Shown one piece after another: positions 10,712-25,300 of a DNA stretch of 64,000 nt (position 1 is the stretch's first letter; every line of letters starts with the position of its first letter). Source of the DNA: Distichodus sexfasciatus. Lineage: Eukaryota > Chordata > Actinopteri > Characiformes > Distichodontidae. Made by a program: the position numbers and the translations under genes. Under the pieces are notes generated by a model. The model was not told the origin of the DNA, ran no database searches, and worked only from the letters and a program-made list of their open reading frames with translations. The stretch is from assembly GCA_032718565.1 (NCBI GenBank), contig JAVGVS010000019.1, positions 1,491,146 through 1,555,145 of the forward strand. Direction: 5' to 3'.

Positions 10712-13700
10712 TCTCTCCCTCTCTCTCACACACACACACACACACTCACACACACACACACGCACATGCACACACGCACACACACACGCACACTCCGCAC
10801 CGACTCCCTCGCGACTGACGGACTCCGATCAAACTTTCCCATCTCCTAACATGAGATTTGCCGCGCCGTGCTGCGTGCGTTTGGTCAACATCCATCCACA
10901 CACACATACACACACACGCACACGCGCGCGCGCGCACACAGACACGAAGATACGAAGAACACACGCAAATATACAAACACACACATTCATACACGTGTGG
11001 ACAGGCACAGAAACACACATACATACACAGAAATGCACGCACTCTCATGCCTGCACAAACACATGCTGAATCAAACATGCACATACACACACGAGTAAAT
11101 ATGTATATATATGTATACATATGTATGTAAAAAGCACTCACCACATACAAACCCATGCATGCACACACATCAACCGTGCACATGCACGAGTAGATCCCCC
11201 CACCACACAGATATACACAGAAATACACTCCCATGCATACACACGCATAAACAGATACCCCATGCACACTAACATACACAAAAACACTCACATGCACACA
11301 CACAAACACACCTGCACAAGAAGGCACCCCACATACGCACAAACACACACTTGCATACACACATGTATAAGCTGATTTCCCATGAACTCAGACATACATA
11401 AAAACACACTCACATGCACACATGCCCAAATACACAATCAAACAGGCACACACGTGTATAGGCAAGCATTCACAAAACTCTGTGTGGTCGTGCGGTGGAG
11501 GGTTGACTCGTTGCATCGCTCATTGAGATGGAGGGAGAGCACCGCTACATCTCGCACTGTTGATAAAGTTCCGCACACTTACACACATCGCCATAATGCA
11601 GGCAGCACTCGCGCCTTTCACACATAAACTATAATCCACTCGTTTAGCTAAGTAATTAGCAAATAGGGAGTGAAATCCTTCACGTTTGAGAGGCAGATTT
11701 AGGCATAGTGCGAGAATGTGTTGCTGCCTGTGCACACACTCCAGTGGCCTGCAGTGGTCTGACTGACAGATTTTCTCTCTCTCCCTTTTTTCACTCTCTC
11801 TGCAGGTGGCTTGTTCATTAGGAACACAGATCAGGAGTACACCGCCTTCCGCCTGGCCATATTTCTGCACAACACAAGCCCCAACCCTGTCGAGGCCCCT
11901 TTTAACCTCGTCCCTCATGTCGACAACATCGAGACGGCCAACAGCTTCGCTGTTACCAACGCCTGTGAGTGACAGCTGTCAGTCAAAGCTGGGAGGGTTT
12001 TTTTTGGGGGGGGGTGTTATTGCGGAGTTCTAAGAGGTCAGTTGGATTGATTGATCTGTGCAAGCATCTAGAAACATGCACACACACTCACATGGACATC
12101 TTTAATATGGACGTCTTTAATATCAAGATTGTGGATGTGTGTGAGAGAGAATGAGTATGTTTGAGTTACAGAACACACACTGGGAAGCAGGTTAGGTGTG
12201 TGTTGAGTACTGCAGGTGTTTATATGCAGACTAGGCTGTATGTTAGGGGCATCTGTACTGTAGGTGTGTGTGCAACTTAGGTGTGTGTTTTATGGACTGT
12301 AGACTTTGCAGTTAGAACTGCACACTGGGAAGTAAGCTAGTGTGTATGTGTTGTGGCTGCATGACAAGCAAGTGTGTGTAAGGTACTGCAGGGGTATGTG
12401 TGTTCTGTGGACTGCATATTGGGCAGTAAGTTAAGGTGTATGTGGGGGGGGGGTCTGCTTGATAAGCATTGTATGTTAGGTACTGCAGGTGTGTGTTTCA
12501 TGGACTGAACGCTGGGCAGCAAGTTAGCAGAGAGTGTTGAGGCTGCATGATAAGCAGTATGTGTTGTGTCCTGCAGGTGTGTGTGTGTGTGTGTGTGTTA
12601 CGGACTGCACACTGGACAGTAGTTTTTGTGTGTGTTGAGGCTCCTTGATAACCAGTGTGTGTTAGACAATGCAGGTGTGTGTGTGTGTGAGTGTGAGAGA
12701 AAAAGAGAGGGGGAGAGAAAGTACAATAATGAAACACAGATAAAAGGTAAATGTATGGTTGTGTATTATGAATTGCACATCACATAAATGTGAGTGGTTC
12801 TGAATGAGTTTAGATGGATTTTCTCCAAAATATTTGCATCTGTCCTTTAGATACTCACTTTGCAGCAGTAACTATACTGAAGCGGTGTGGCGCACATTAA
12901 GAGTGGATGTAGCTCCGGTGCAGTACTGTAACAGTAATTGTAAGTGTAATGCACTCATAACCCAGAGTACTGTAACACTTCTACGCTCATTGAAGATGAA
13001 AGAAGGGATTCCCTTTCATGCTGGCTAGAGACATCATAAGCACACTTATAAATCTCTCTTTCTCTCACTCTCTCTCTTTCCCTGGGCAAAATAAGTCCTC
13101 TATTATGTCTGAAAGGTTCTGATGGTAGCCCCTGTATTATTTCTTCATGCTGTGGATGTGTGCGTGCGTGTACTTGTGTGTGTTTGTTGTGTGTGAAAAG
13201 AGGTAGTGGGCGGTGTGACTGAGCAGATTTTAGCTACAGGCAATAGTCTGAATGTCTAGTCTTTTTTTCCTGTTTCAAATGAAACACAATGTAAGATTTG
13301 GCACAGGTTTGTTTAGGTTTGGGGCTTAAGCTCAGACTGGATCATCTGATAGGTTCTGGTGCTGGATGGGTCAGTCCTGAGCAGAATGAGATGGCGAGGT
13401 TTTAACCCTTCTCAAGAAGTTGCTTTGATTATGTTTTGTGATTTTTACACCAAAAACTAATATTGGGTTACACTCTACAGCTAATGGTTGGTATGCGTCC
13501 AGACTTTGAGAATTGAATGTCCTTGCAAGTGAAATTTGAGCAATTTATGTGCCATTGTGTTTGTCCTGTTTGTAACATGAGAGCCAATGTGTCTGATGGA
13601 GCGACTGAAAGTGTAAACCACTTTTCCTCTATGCAGTGTGGAATGGTGTGTTATGCATTCAAAAGTGTGATCACAGGTATAACATTTTCAAATTCAAAGT

Positions 13701-15848
13701 GTACACTTCTGTAACTAGGGCTCCGTACACGCATAGCCGGGTATTTATAAAAACTGATATTTTATGTGCTTGTGCCTATCGTCCACACGTAAATGGAGGT
13801 TTCAGCCACTGAAACCAGTCAAAGTGGAGATTTCTGAAAACTATGGCTTCAGTGACTATGTGTGGACGTGTGGAGTTTTAGGTTCATAGCGTCAAGTGTG
13901 CAACACAAACTGCACTGATGTCAGGTGTGCGACGTTTGTTTACGTTGAAGACTTAAGATGGATACTGTTAGAGTAGCAATTCTTGTCTCCCTTATGCAAG
14001 CTATTTGTGCTTGTTTGCACCTGCTAACGTTTAAAAGTAACTTGACTTCCTTAGCTGTCCATACAAAGGACCCTCTATTCGCCATTGTTTACGAAGCAAC
14101 CGGAAGTAAAAGTCATTGTAACAGGATGTACTGTAATTTGTTCTTTTTCCAGGATTCTGATTGGCTAACAAGATTGTGCACAGCTCTTGATGGTGTGTTT
14201 ATCCAGATTCGTGTATACAGAAATATTTTTGAAAATGGGCTCGTGTACAAAGTTATTTTCAAAAATGAAAGAGAAAAAAGATCTAATTTTATAAATACCC
14301 AGCTATGTGTGTGTGGGACCTAAATGGGGTACCAAACATATTGAGCAGGACCCAAAATTAGGAGCCAAAAATTGCTGTTTAGCCAAGCACAGAAGCATTT
14401 GAAAGTGAGTGAAAGCGAGTGATTATTTGTGAACACACCACAGCACAACACACGGTGCACCACAACGATATGTGACCTCTGCATTTGACCCATCCGTGAA
14501 GGAGCAGTGGGCAACTAACATGGGGAGCCCCCGGCAAGCAGTACTTGGGGATGGTACGTATATCTGTGATATCATTACTGCTTCTAGGATTCGAACCAGC
14601 AACCTTCTGATCACCGGGAGAACGCCCTAACTAACCCCCTGCTAATATCCAAGTTAGCTTACCCACATTTTTGCCATAAGATCCCTCTCCAAAGTGTTGT
14701 CATCTACATTTTGCTTAAGTATTTCCCAAAGTTTCTTACTTTTTCTGTGGTAATTTGCAGTTATTTCTGTTTTGCTTTTCATTGCTGTTTTGTTCTACTT
14801 TGTCACATCATGTGACATAATCTGACTGCAGCTGCCACTGCTGAGTCAAATCCACCTACATGCATGGGACTTTTTAAAGATTTTTTAGAAAATGAGACTC
14901 ACTGTAAAATACAGTAAAATTGTATTCCATATGGCACTGCACAGGAAAAACGCACTTAAGGTGTTTGACGAACAGCAAAGCAAATGCTTGATGCTATTTG
15001 ATTACCTGAAACATTTGTTTTATCACAGAAAATACAAACAATCTTACACTTCGGGGCATTACTGGATGCTGATTGTTTTCTCATGGAAACTGGAAGTTTA
15101 GCTAATTGAGGGGATTATTATATTAAATGGTAGAAATCTCAGTCTTTTGGCTTAAGGGATTAAATCATGATGGAAACAGTTTGATCTGTTCCACATGCAG
15201 CACGAAAGTATCAGATGCTAGAGAGAAATGCTGCTTATTTAAATGTGCATTAGCGTGTAAGTATGAGTATGTTTGGATGTGCAAGTATATGTAGGTACAT
15301 CCTAAAGTGTGTGTCTGTTGTCAGAGTTGGGGAGAAGCGCTGCTCGTCTGGCGTAATGCTGGGTTTTTGCTCCTCAGTGAGGGTTTGGTGGAAAACGGAG
15401 TCAATCTCACATTAACCTCCCTCCCCTGGGCTGCAGCACAGCTACTGTGGCCCCTATGGAGAGGACGGGGACGACAGCTGAGGGAGAGTGTATGTGTGTA
15501 TGTGAGTGAGTGGAAAGGGGTGAGAGAGGGAAGAACGGAGGTGAAGTTAATCGTTTCTCTTGCTACGCTCTCAGTGTTACCTGAGGCTGAGGCTGAGGAG
15601 AAGAAGATGACGTTTTTTTCCCCCTCCATTTGCGCTTTTAATCCAAGCGAACAGAATCGATCTCCAAATGAGCTACTGGAGAGAGAAGAGGAAGGAGCTA
15701 GAGAGAGAGAGAGAGAGGGAGACTTGAACTGGATATGGATGAGAAGAGAGAGAGAGAGAGAGAGAGAGGGACAGAAAGAGAAGAGGAGGAGTAACAATGT
15801 GTGTGCGAGATGGATGGATGGATGGATGGATGGATGGATGGACGGACG

Positions 15849-15910
<62 letters not shown>

Positions 15911-16224
15911 GAATCCCCTCCTCTCTAGTTTTATCACACCCACACCTTCACTCACGCTTATAAATCCTCACACACCGATGTAGAGATTGAATGAACATGG
16001 AGTGACCTTGACTCAGTTGAAGTGATGTCAGGCTACTGTGACCACAGAGGGAGGGAGGGAGGGAGGGAGGGAAAGAAAGATATTCAAATACTCAAATAAG
16101 GAGAGAAGGAGCAGAGAGCAAAACCAGATGTAAAAATAATAGATCTCGAGTAGATGGAGAGGTGTACTATTGAATAGAAAGGGTTTAATAGTTGTGCTCT
16201 CTCTCTCTCACTCTCTCTCTCACT

Positions 16225-16256
<32 letters not shown>

Positions 16257-18346
16257 CACACACACACACATACAGGTTTTATAATATATACTATTTATAT
16301 TTATATGTACTATAATTTGTGCACTATTGTCTTTATGCCATGTTGTAAAGCTTGTGTTGACTTGGCTGACCATGGGCTTGAAACTGAAAATGACACTGTC
16401 TGAACGCACACTGCAGCATGTTTATGCTGTTTATAATTAGTGTGAAGCTCCAAGAAGGAGAAGAAGAGTTTACTGTTTTCATGTAAGATGTAATCAGTGC
16501 TAATCAATTGATTGTTATGTTATAACAATTGGGCTTCTGCCACAATGCTTGGAGACAGACAAGCATATATAAAATATATGTAATGTATGTGGAACATGCA
16601 TGTTTTTAAAAAAAACAACAACAGCACTATTGTTTAGCAAGGTAAATGTACAAAATCAAAATGCAGATCATATGACCAAAAACAGGCAGGCAAACAAATC
16701 TATAACACAAGAAACAAAAGAGAGAAATCCAGACAGGCAAAGAAGAGCAAAAACCTGAAATAAGGCTCATGAATATGCTCCAGAAATATTCCTGCTTTGA
16801 CATTACATAAAAAAATTAAAGTAAAAAATTAAAATTCTTTGAGTATCTGTACAGGTCTGTACAGATCACATTAATTAATATTAATTTAAAACACAAACAA
16901 AATGTATTATTCTATTTAATATACTAGCTGAAGTGATTATTGAATAGAATTATAGCAAATCAGTTAGAGCCCTTGAGAACCAGAATTTAACCTCATTTGG
17001 AATTATGTGTCAGTGACAGGCCCTAAAAATGACTCTTGGCTGGAGATTCCTTTCAGCTCAAACTCCTTTCTATTTAGTGCTGAGTCAGTGGACGCTGTCC
17101 GTGGTTCTGACTGACTGCTGTCTGTTAGTGCTGTCCATGGTGCTGAACACACACCAACTCTGACAGCTGTCTCCCAGGTGCTGATTTGAAAGTAGACTGA
17201 TTGTGACACACACTGTGGGTTTAAGGCCTTCAACTGCAGCCATTGGTCAGAGGCTGCTTTGTAGTTGTAACCTTTTATCTCCACAAATTGTTAGTTTGAC
17301 TCAAATTGAGAGGTTGAACTTTGAGCTTTGAGAGTTCATCATATTTTAGTCTAAGACCTCAAAACCACTCAGCTTAATGGATTAACTTTCATTCCTTATC
17401 AATACTGTAACTAGCTCTTTCTTCCTTGCCATATAATTAATACAGAAATACACAGTAGAATAATGGGAGTGTGTGAATGTAGAGTGTTTTAGAGAGGAGA
17501 AAGGTCTGAGAAGAGTGCGTTTGACTCAACTGACCTAAAGACCCTTATACACATATAATAAAGGTGCTCTGAAATCTGACCTGATGACATCATTTCATGT
17601 GTTTCAGTGTTCTATGCCCCTGTGACAGGACTTGGAGCCTCTCATGAAGGCTATTTTGTAGTGAAAGTACCCTTAAGGTGCAGGTTCAGCTGGTTGTAGT
17701 AGAAAAATCTGTTTTAAGTGATGCTTGTCATCTGTAAACACACCGTTTTGAACAGCATTCTCTCTGGAGCTAGAAGCATTAAGAACAATGAACATTCAAA
17801 TGATAAAAATATGGCTTGTGATTTCAAATTGCACCTTGTCACTTGCATGCTGTGTTTGTGTGAGTATTGGTATGTATAAGTAGCTACGTAAAATAGCTTT
17901 GCATCCACAGCGTAATTATTCATTAAATCACTCATGTGTAATGTGATTGTGATATGCACATGTTTGACTTTTAGCATGTCATGCATCACGCAACCTGCAA
18001 TTAGATCAGTATCTTTGTGTGTGTTGGAGGAACTGAAGGTATTTGTTGGAAAGTAGCTTTCCAAACTTGGGATTGGTCTGACTTTTCTTTGTGTGGAACA
18101 TTGTTCAATGAGATTTTATTAAAAAAATTAAAATACATAAGACACAATGATGCATTAACAACCAGTATCTTGCCCTTCAAGACCAGCTTTATGTTGAGTG
18201 AATCATCTTAGAGCACACACACACACACACACACACACATACTTGTGTGTATACACACACACAAGTACATTTTAAATGTAAACCTATAATGATGGGTTGC
18301 TATTATTAGACATGAACTTTAAATACACAGTAATTGGCCCTGTGTG

Positions 18347-18388
<42 letters not shown>

Positions 18389-19366
18389 CTAAGATGATTG
18401 GGTGATGTTTATGGAAGGGAGGGAATATAAGTGTGTGTGGGGGGGGGGGTAATGAATGAGGTGTGAGGTGAGGCTCAGTTACAGCTGCAGAGTGACTGCT
18501 GCACTTTCATCTACACACACAGACATAATACTGCAGACACACAGCAAAACAACAAGAAGTGAAGAGAGAAAATGAGAATCTAATTATATAAAGGCACAGG
18601 GCAAAACAAGACTTACATCACCACTACAGAGAGAGAGAGAGAGAGAGAGATGGAAAATAAACTTAGTGAACAAAGTGGGAGAAATAAAAAAAAAATAGAT
18701 GGACAGATGGATAGACAGGCATGCTGATAGACAGATGGCCAGATGGATGGTTGGACAGGCAGAAAACAAACAAAAAGTTCACAGATATAGAAATATGGAA
18801 ATAAAGTTATCTAAAATTTAGATTAAAGCACCAGCACACCGCAGGACACACACACTCACATTATCATACTCACATTCACACCTTATAGGGCCAACTTAGA
18901 GTTGCCAATTAACCTATAAACGCATGCATGACTGTGGGAGCACCCGGAGGAAACCCACGCGAACACGGGGAGAGTATGCAAACTCCACACAGAAAGGCCC
19001 CATGGCCGACCCGGGGATCGAACCCAGGCCCTTCTTGCTGTGAGGCAGCAGCACTAACCACTGCGCCACTGTGCTGCCCTAAACTTAAATTTGATTTGAA
19101 AAAATTTGGTAGAATTTCACATTTTCTCTCACAAAAGAACATTTAAACAGCTAGTCTAGATTTCTGGGGGATGGTTCGAGGATCCTAACTGAGGGAAACT
19201 TGTGTGTACATGTGTGTGAGTGTGGGTCTGAGAGAGGGACAGAGATGGAAAACGTGTGTACAAGGTTTCCTAGGCGACACATAATGAGCACTTTGCCTGA
19301 ACAGAAATAGTTTGATGATTCATCTGGCCAAAGGGAGGAGTGTCACTTCAGCCAACAAAGTCTATT

Positions 19367-19397
<31 letters not shown>

Positions 19398-22300
19398 TAC
19401 AGACACACACACACACAGAAAAAATGGAGATCTGAAAGTAACTACTGCACTGTCACTTAAAACTTGAATTTGTCATAACCTTTGAACAAGGTTCTGTTAC
19501 AGTCTGGTTGAGTTTGGCATATTGAGAGAAGTGGTCAGCAGTGTTCATGGAGCGTCCTCCATGAAAAGGTGCAGAATGAATTAGTCATGAGATCCTGCAC
19601 ATCCGCATTGCCTACGACAGCAGCATCAAAATAAATGTGGTATAAGTGGTAAGGCTCTATTAGTAGGGGTTAAAGTAAAAAATGTCAATTAATTATGTCA
19701 TTTATTAAAGAAATAGCAAACATCCTACTGCAATTATAACAACTACTACTATTAATTATAAGTGGTCAACTGATTATCAGCCAGGCCAATTATCAGGGGC
19801 CGATATTACACATTTTGCCGATTATCAAGATCTGTGTTTAATTTTAACCATCACCGATATTATGTTGTTGTTGTTATGACATCCAATGACATCTCTCTGT
19901 GCTGTTTGCTCTCGACTTTCTGCTTCATTTAACGTCCCTCCCACAACAGTCTATGATTGGCTATATGTTACACAAGTAGTAGCCAATCACTGCTGAAGCC
20001 TTGTTGTCACTCACACATGAGTGCAGCTTGAAGCTCTAAGTAGAAGAATAGGAGAGAGGACAGTTTCAGCTGAGCTTGGTGATTGTAAAATGTAAAAATT
20101 TGACAGAGATTTTCCCCATTTAGCAAATTGGTTCTAAATATCGGTCATCAGGCACGTTAACTAGCAATAATTGGTATCGATGTCTGCCCTAAAAAAGCTC
20201 TAATAATACCATCAGTAAAATCTTAAAACAATAGCTTTGTTCTGATATAATGCCACGACCACACTTTGGGCACTTAGGGACCAGTTGTGAAGCCTCGACC
20301 TTTCTATCCATTTCAAGCCAGGACAGCATAGTGGAGTTAAAGGTCAGGTGATGTGACCACTTTCATCATTCTTCCATCTTCCTCAATCTCTAAATAGTTC
20401 TGACAGAACATGAAGTTACTTCTTTATCTCATAGCTTGGAGTTAAATAAAAAACAGACATAGTTAAGAATCCTTTGAGTGATATTTGTTTGTGTGTGTGG
20501 GTGGAAACTAAATAGAGCCACATCGCACTCAATTATAAAAGTTACACTTCAGATAAGTGACTTACTAAAGGTGTATAAAACCCCCAGAGGTATTTTTTGA
20601 AATGTTCAGTAACACACAGGTCTTGTCTGTGACTAAAAGCTATAATTGAAAGTGTTACTTGGGCATTCAAGGCAAAGTGGTGATTTTATGCACCTTTTGC
20701 TCTCTCTCCTTAAGTCATCACTCATTTAAAGGCCCAGTGACCAGAGGGTTAATTCATCTCTCTCTGTAGTTGTCTAAGCCAGTTTAAAGCAGCTTTCTAA
20801 ATTCTGGTGAGGACCAAGATTTACTCAAAAGAAACATATACACTTGAATAAACTGTTTTGAGCCCTCAAATCCTGCATGCATTTCTTAAATTCACTCTGT
20901 TTTTATCCCCTAATTCCTCCATTCTGTTCAAATTCAGCATTGCACTATGCAGCATAGAATTGCAGATTTTGAAAATCACTGAATGAGACGAAGAGGTGAA
21001 TGTTTTAGGATCTAAGATGCATGCACATGCACATAAGCGAACACACACACACACCGATCACTTCTGCATATGTGGATTCTTGTTAATATGGATTCTGAGC
21101 ACAGAAGAAAGAAGAGATTACAGCAGCCGCTTTGATGCTTTCAGTACATTTGCTTGGAGAAACACACACAGCTCATGGAAACTGCTTACTCTGCATGTAC
21201 ACACATACAGCAGAACTATCGTACCTCTTCAGTATTTCATTGCCATGTTTTTCCCAGCAGTAGCACGTCTCAGTCAGCAACATACAGTGCATGTATGTGC
21301 ACTTTTTCACTGATGACAGAATTAATAAAAACCAACATCGTTATTTCTGCGCACATAGTAAGTAGTTTCTAAGTCAGTAAATCAGTGTCTCTCTTTTTCT
21401 CCCTCCATCTCATCTCCATAGAGATGAGCTGCATGCTCCATTAGAGCACACCATCTCGCTGCACACTCACTAACAAGCTCACCTTCCTAACGAAGATGTG
21501 AATCTAATTACAGGAATCCAGGTGCTGTGGAGCTAAATTGGACTTTATGGAACTTGTAATAGTTGAGGGAGAACTGCAACCTCACAAGCTGCCTAGAGTG
21601 AAGTCACTTTTACTTGGATAAGACGTGATAAAACAGAGCTAATAGCTACCAGCACTGAAACTGAGTAAAGCTGACTGGCAGTGAGACATTCATTGCTTAA
21701 TGTGTGTACTGCTGGAGATCATGGCTTTAAGCAGTATAAATATGATTACAGCTAAAATAATGTCTAGATTGCTGAAAGGTAGAATGACAGCACCCACTGG
21801 GGGTGTTCCACTCTGGTACCAGGTGCCTTGTGACTTATGCCCTTCGAAGGTTCGTGCTTAATTCGGCAGCACTCTAACAGAAAAAGCCATCATGACAATG
21901 TGGCTCAGGGTCTAGATACAAAATTCTATGAACAGTTTAACTGGATGCAAAGTGAAAGTTGGTAGCGTAATGGTTAGAGAGTTGGCCCCATGAGCTGAGG
22001 TTTGCCGGCTTGAATTCCGGGCCGGTAAAGGTACCACTGAGGTACTCACGGGCAAGGTATGTCCCCAAACACTGCTCTCTGGGCACTGCCTGTCAACTGC
22101 CCACTGCTCCTTCATGGATGGGTCAAATTCCGAAAATGTCACATTCCGTTGTGGTGCACTGTGTGCTGTTCTGAGTTCTGTTTACAAAATGACAAGTAAT
22201 CACTCACTTACTCACTTACTCACTTGTATTACAATATTTACACGTTCAGTATCTCAAAATGCAGTCTACCAATTCCAAACTGACAACAAGTCTCATCTCT

Positions 22301-25300
22301 AGTCTACTAAATGATTAGGTGCAGAGTTTTCTGCTGTTTTCTGCTCCAACCTTTCCATTTTCCCTCCATTTCGCCAGCCATTTAACCGGTATTGTATTGC
22401 ATTTGCAGTCAACTGTGAAAATGGAAAGGTGACTGTTTGTCTTACCCATCACCTTATTGTGCCTAACCAATCACATTCCAGGAAATGCGGAAGCCCTTTA
22501 GTGGCCGTTTGGCTTGTTTATGCATTTGGTAAGGCAGATTGAGAAAGAAAACGCAGCATGATCACCAAATAATGAAAGAGTGCGGCCCACGCAGATTGAT
22601 ATCAAACGGCCCATTGGGAATCCCAGATTATCAGTCAGTTCGCCTCTGTGTGCTGCTATGGGTGAAGCTAAAATTAACTCTTCCTGAAAGGGATGCCACA
22701 GAGCTTCTGTTCAGTGATCTTTTGCTCCCCAGGTGGCCATCCTGGGTTTAAAGGGCCAATTCCACCCAAAGGCACTAATGTGGCTTACAGTGAATAAAAG
22801 CTTATGTGGGACTTTTTGAAGCATGAATTAAGATGCTATTATACTTAGCAATGAACGACAGCAAATGGGGCCTTTTAGTCGTTTCTAACACACATTTTAA
22901 TCTGATAAAGGCCTTGTTAATTAGCTAATGAGCTGAATCAGGTGATGTGGGACCAGTGAGATCATTAAAACACACAGAGCAGTGTTGGGCAAACACAGAC
23001 TGATGCTTGACTTTTGTCCCTTTTAGCAATCACTCATTCTGGCACAGCTGACAAATTTGTAATTATTAGTATTAAGTATTATTTGTAGTTAGGTGGTGAA
23101 TGTTGTGCTTAATTTGTTGGTAATACCTATTATAAAGTGAGTGAAATTTGGTGATTATTTGTCATTGTGAACACACCACAGCACATCACACAGTGCACCA
23201 CAACGGAATGTGACATCTGCATGACACATCCGTGAAGAAGCAGTGAGCAGCTGACATGGACAGCTCCCAGGGAGCAGTCCTTGGGGATGGTACCTTGCTC
23301 ATGAGTACCTCAGTGGTACCTTTACTGGTCTGGGATTCGAACAGGCAAGCTTCTGATCACGGTGCCGACTCGATAACCGTTACGCTTTTTTGTTATTATT
23401 ATATGTGTGTGGGGGGAGTATCATCCACTAAACCCCATTAAACTTCCCATTGTTAGGCAACATTTTCTGACACTATCTACAGCCACTGTTTTGAAATACA
23501 TTTATATTCAGCTTAGAGGTGGGCGATATATCAAATATACTCAATATATCTCGGCTTGTTCCATGTGCGTAAATGACTATAACATTAACTTCGAGTACTC
23601 TTTGAAGTCTCAAAGCAGACAGCTCACTCCCTCTCCATTGCAGAAAACTCTCCTAGAGCATCACATTTTGTACCGGGAGTGGAGGGAAGCGAGAGAGATG
23701 CAGAGAGTGAAGTGAATATCCATGTGATTTCAGAGACATTAATTGGAGATAGAAATGGATGACTTGGTTCTAAAGAAAAACAGCACTGGCTCTATTATTC
23801 TGTGCACAAAACAGAAGTAAATGCGTAAAAATGCGTAAATGACAACAATGTGTTGATGATCCAGGCACTGTACTTGCCAGGATCATCGACTGTAGACAAT
23901 AGCTGGGAAGTACAGCTTCAACATAATGATTCAACAGAACAGTTAAACCAGGTATAGATGAAAATGCATCAATAATCCCTTACGCAGAGGCATACTGGCA
24001 AAGTCTGCCATGTCTAAATCTGACACAGAAGCTTTCAGAACCCAGTGTTATTTTACAGAATTGCTCATGCTGCATAGCAAAGCAAAGTGCTGGGATGGTT
24101 TGTTGTGTTACTTATTTTACATTTAGAGATACAGCATTGAGCAGACGCATGCAGAGTGACTTATGCAGAGTGACTTATGTTTCCTAATCACAGGAAGTCT
24201 CCCTGGAGCAACTTGGGGTAAAAGGTCATGCTCAGGGACACAAAAGCAGTCTGATCAGCAGATTTTAAAAGTAGCTATAGCTGTGAGAATCTCACACACT
24301 GCAGCACTCTCTGTGTGATGGACTGCAGTGAAGTTTGCAGGCTTTAGAGAGTTGTGCAAACACACACACACACACAAACAGAAGCAGGCAGGGTGTAGAG
24401 TAACTGGATCCCTCACTCTTTATGGGATTGAGGTATTGTATTGGAGTTGGTTCTGCTAGTAATGGCCTGGAGAGCTGAGCACTGCAGACTTCTGCACACA
24501 CTCATTTCACATTCATAGAGTGCAGAAAGAGAAAAACCTCACACACACCTTACAAGAGGAGAGGACTGGTGCTATTATCTTTCGCTCTCTCTCTTTCTCT
24601 CCATCTTTCCCCTTCTCTTCCCTCTCTATCTCTCTCTCTCTCTCTGTTCTACACACACACACAGTCTCTGTATTACTATCTTTGTGAGGTCTTTCCATAG
24701 GCTCCCATAATGACTAGATGTACATAATTTTACACCTACACCTAACCCTAACCTTAACCTCAGTAACCAAAAGCACATCTTTTATCTCTTTTAGTTTCTC
24801 AAATAAAACAAGAACATTTTCTATAAAGTCATTTCTCCTCATGGGGACCTCTCAAATGTCCCCACAAAACCCAAAAAAACAGATAAAAGTGATTTTATCA
24901 ATGCGATAAATACATGGACACACACACACACACACAACACCGATACTGTTTTTTCAGAGACGATATCGATACTGATTGGTACTAGTTAACGGTTCGATAA
25001 CCAATATTTGGAACCGATGGAAAAAAAAGAAAATCTGCCAATAATGAGCATTTTATAAACACCAAGCTCAGCTAAAAGTCTCCTCTCTCCTCCTTACCTT
25101 CTCGTATCTTCACGCTGCGCTCGTGTGTGAGTTTGGTGTGAGAGACAACAAGGCTTCAGCGTAGATTGGCTACTACTTGTGTGATATGGTCAAAATTAAA
25201 CACTGATAGCGATAATCAACAAAATGCCTAATATCGACCCCTGATAATCAGTCGACCCTTAGAATGATGGGGTTTTTTTTATCTTTAGACTTGATCTAGA

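Larger units (their letters stand above)
10346..11805 (+). other. gria4: gria4 intron 1
   Basis: Short GT-AG intron of 1460 bp (GTAAGT ... CTCTGCAG). It is dominated by simple sequence: a CT then CA tract at 10671-10800 and a long imperfect CA-rich tract to about 11465. No other feature is seen. Confidence 0.9.

Noticed and set aside
10580..11375. Overlapping CA/GT-encoded open frames
   Set aside because: Poly-dinucleotide DNA lacks stops in several frames; no domain or conserved motif is present.
13958..14323. 121-codon open frame inside the MITE
   Set aside because: No transposase catalytic residues or other domain can be seen, and its end coincides with the MITE terminus.
15307..15885. 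192-codon plus-strand open frame running into the tetranucleotide array
   Set aside because: Low-complexity GA and GGAT content explains its length; there is no conserved domain or splice support.
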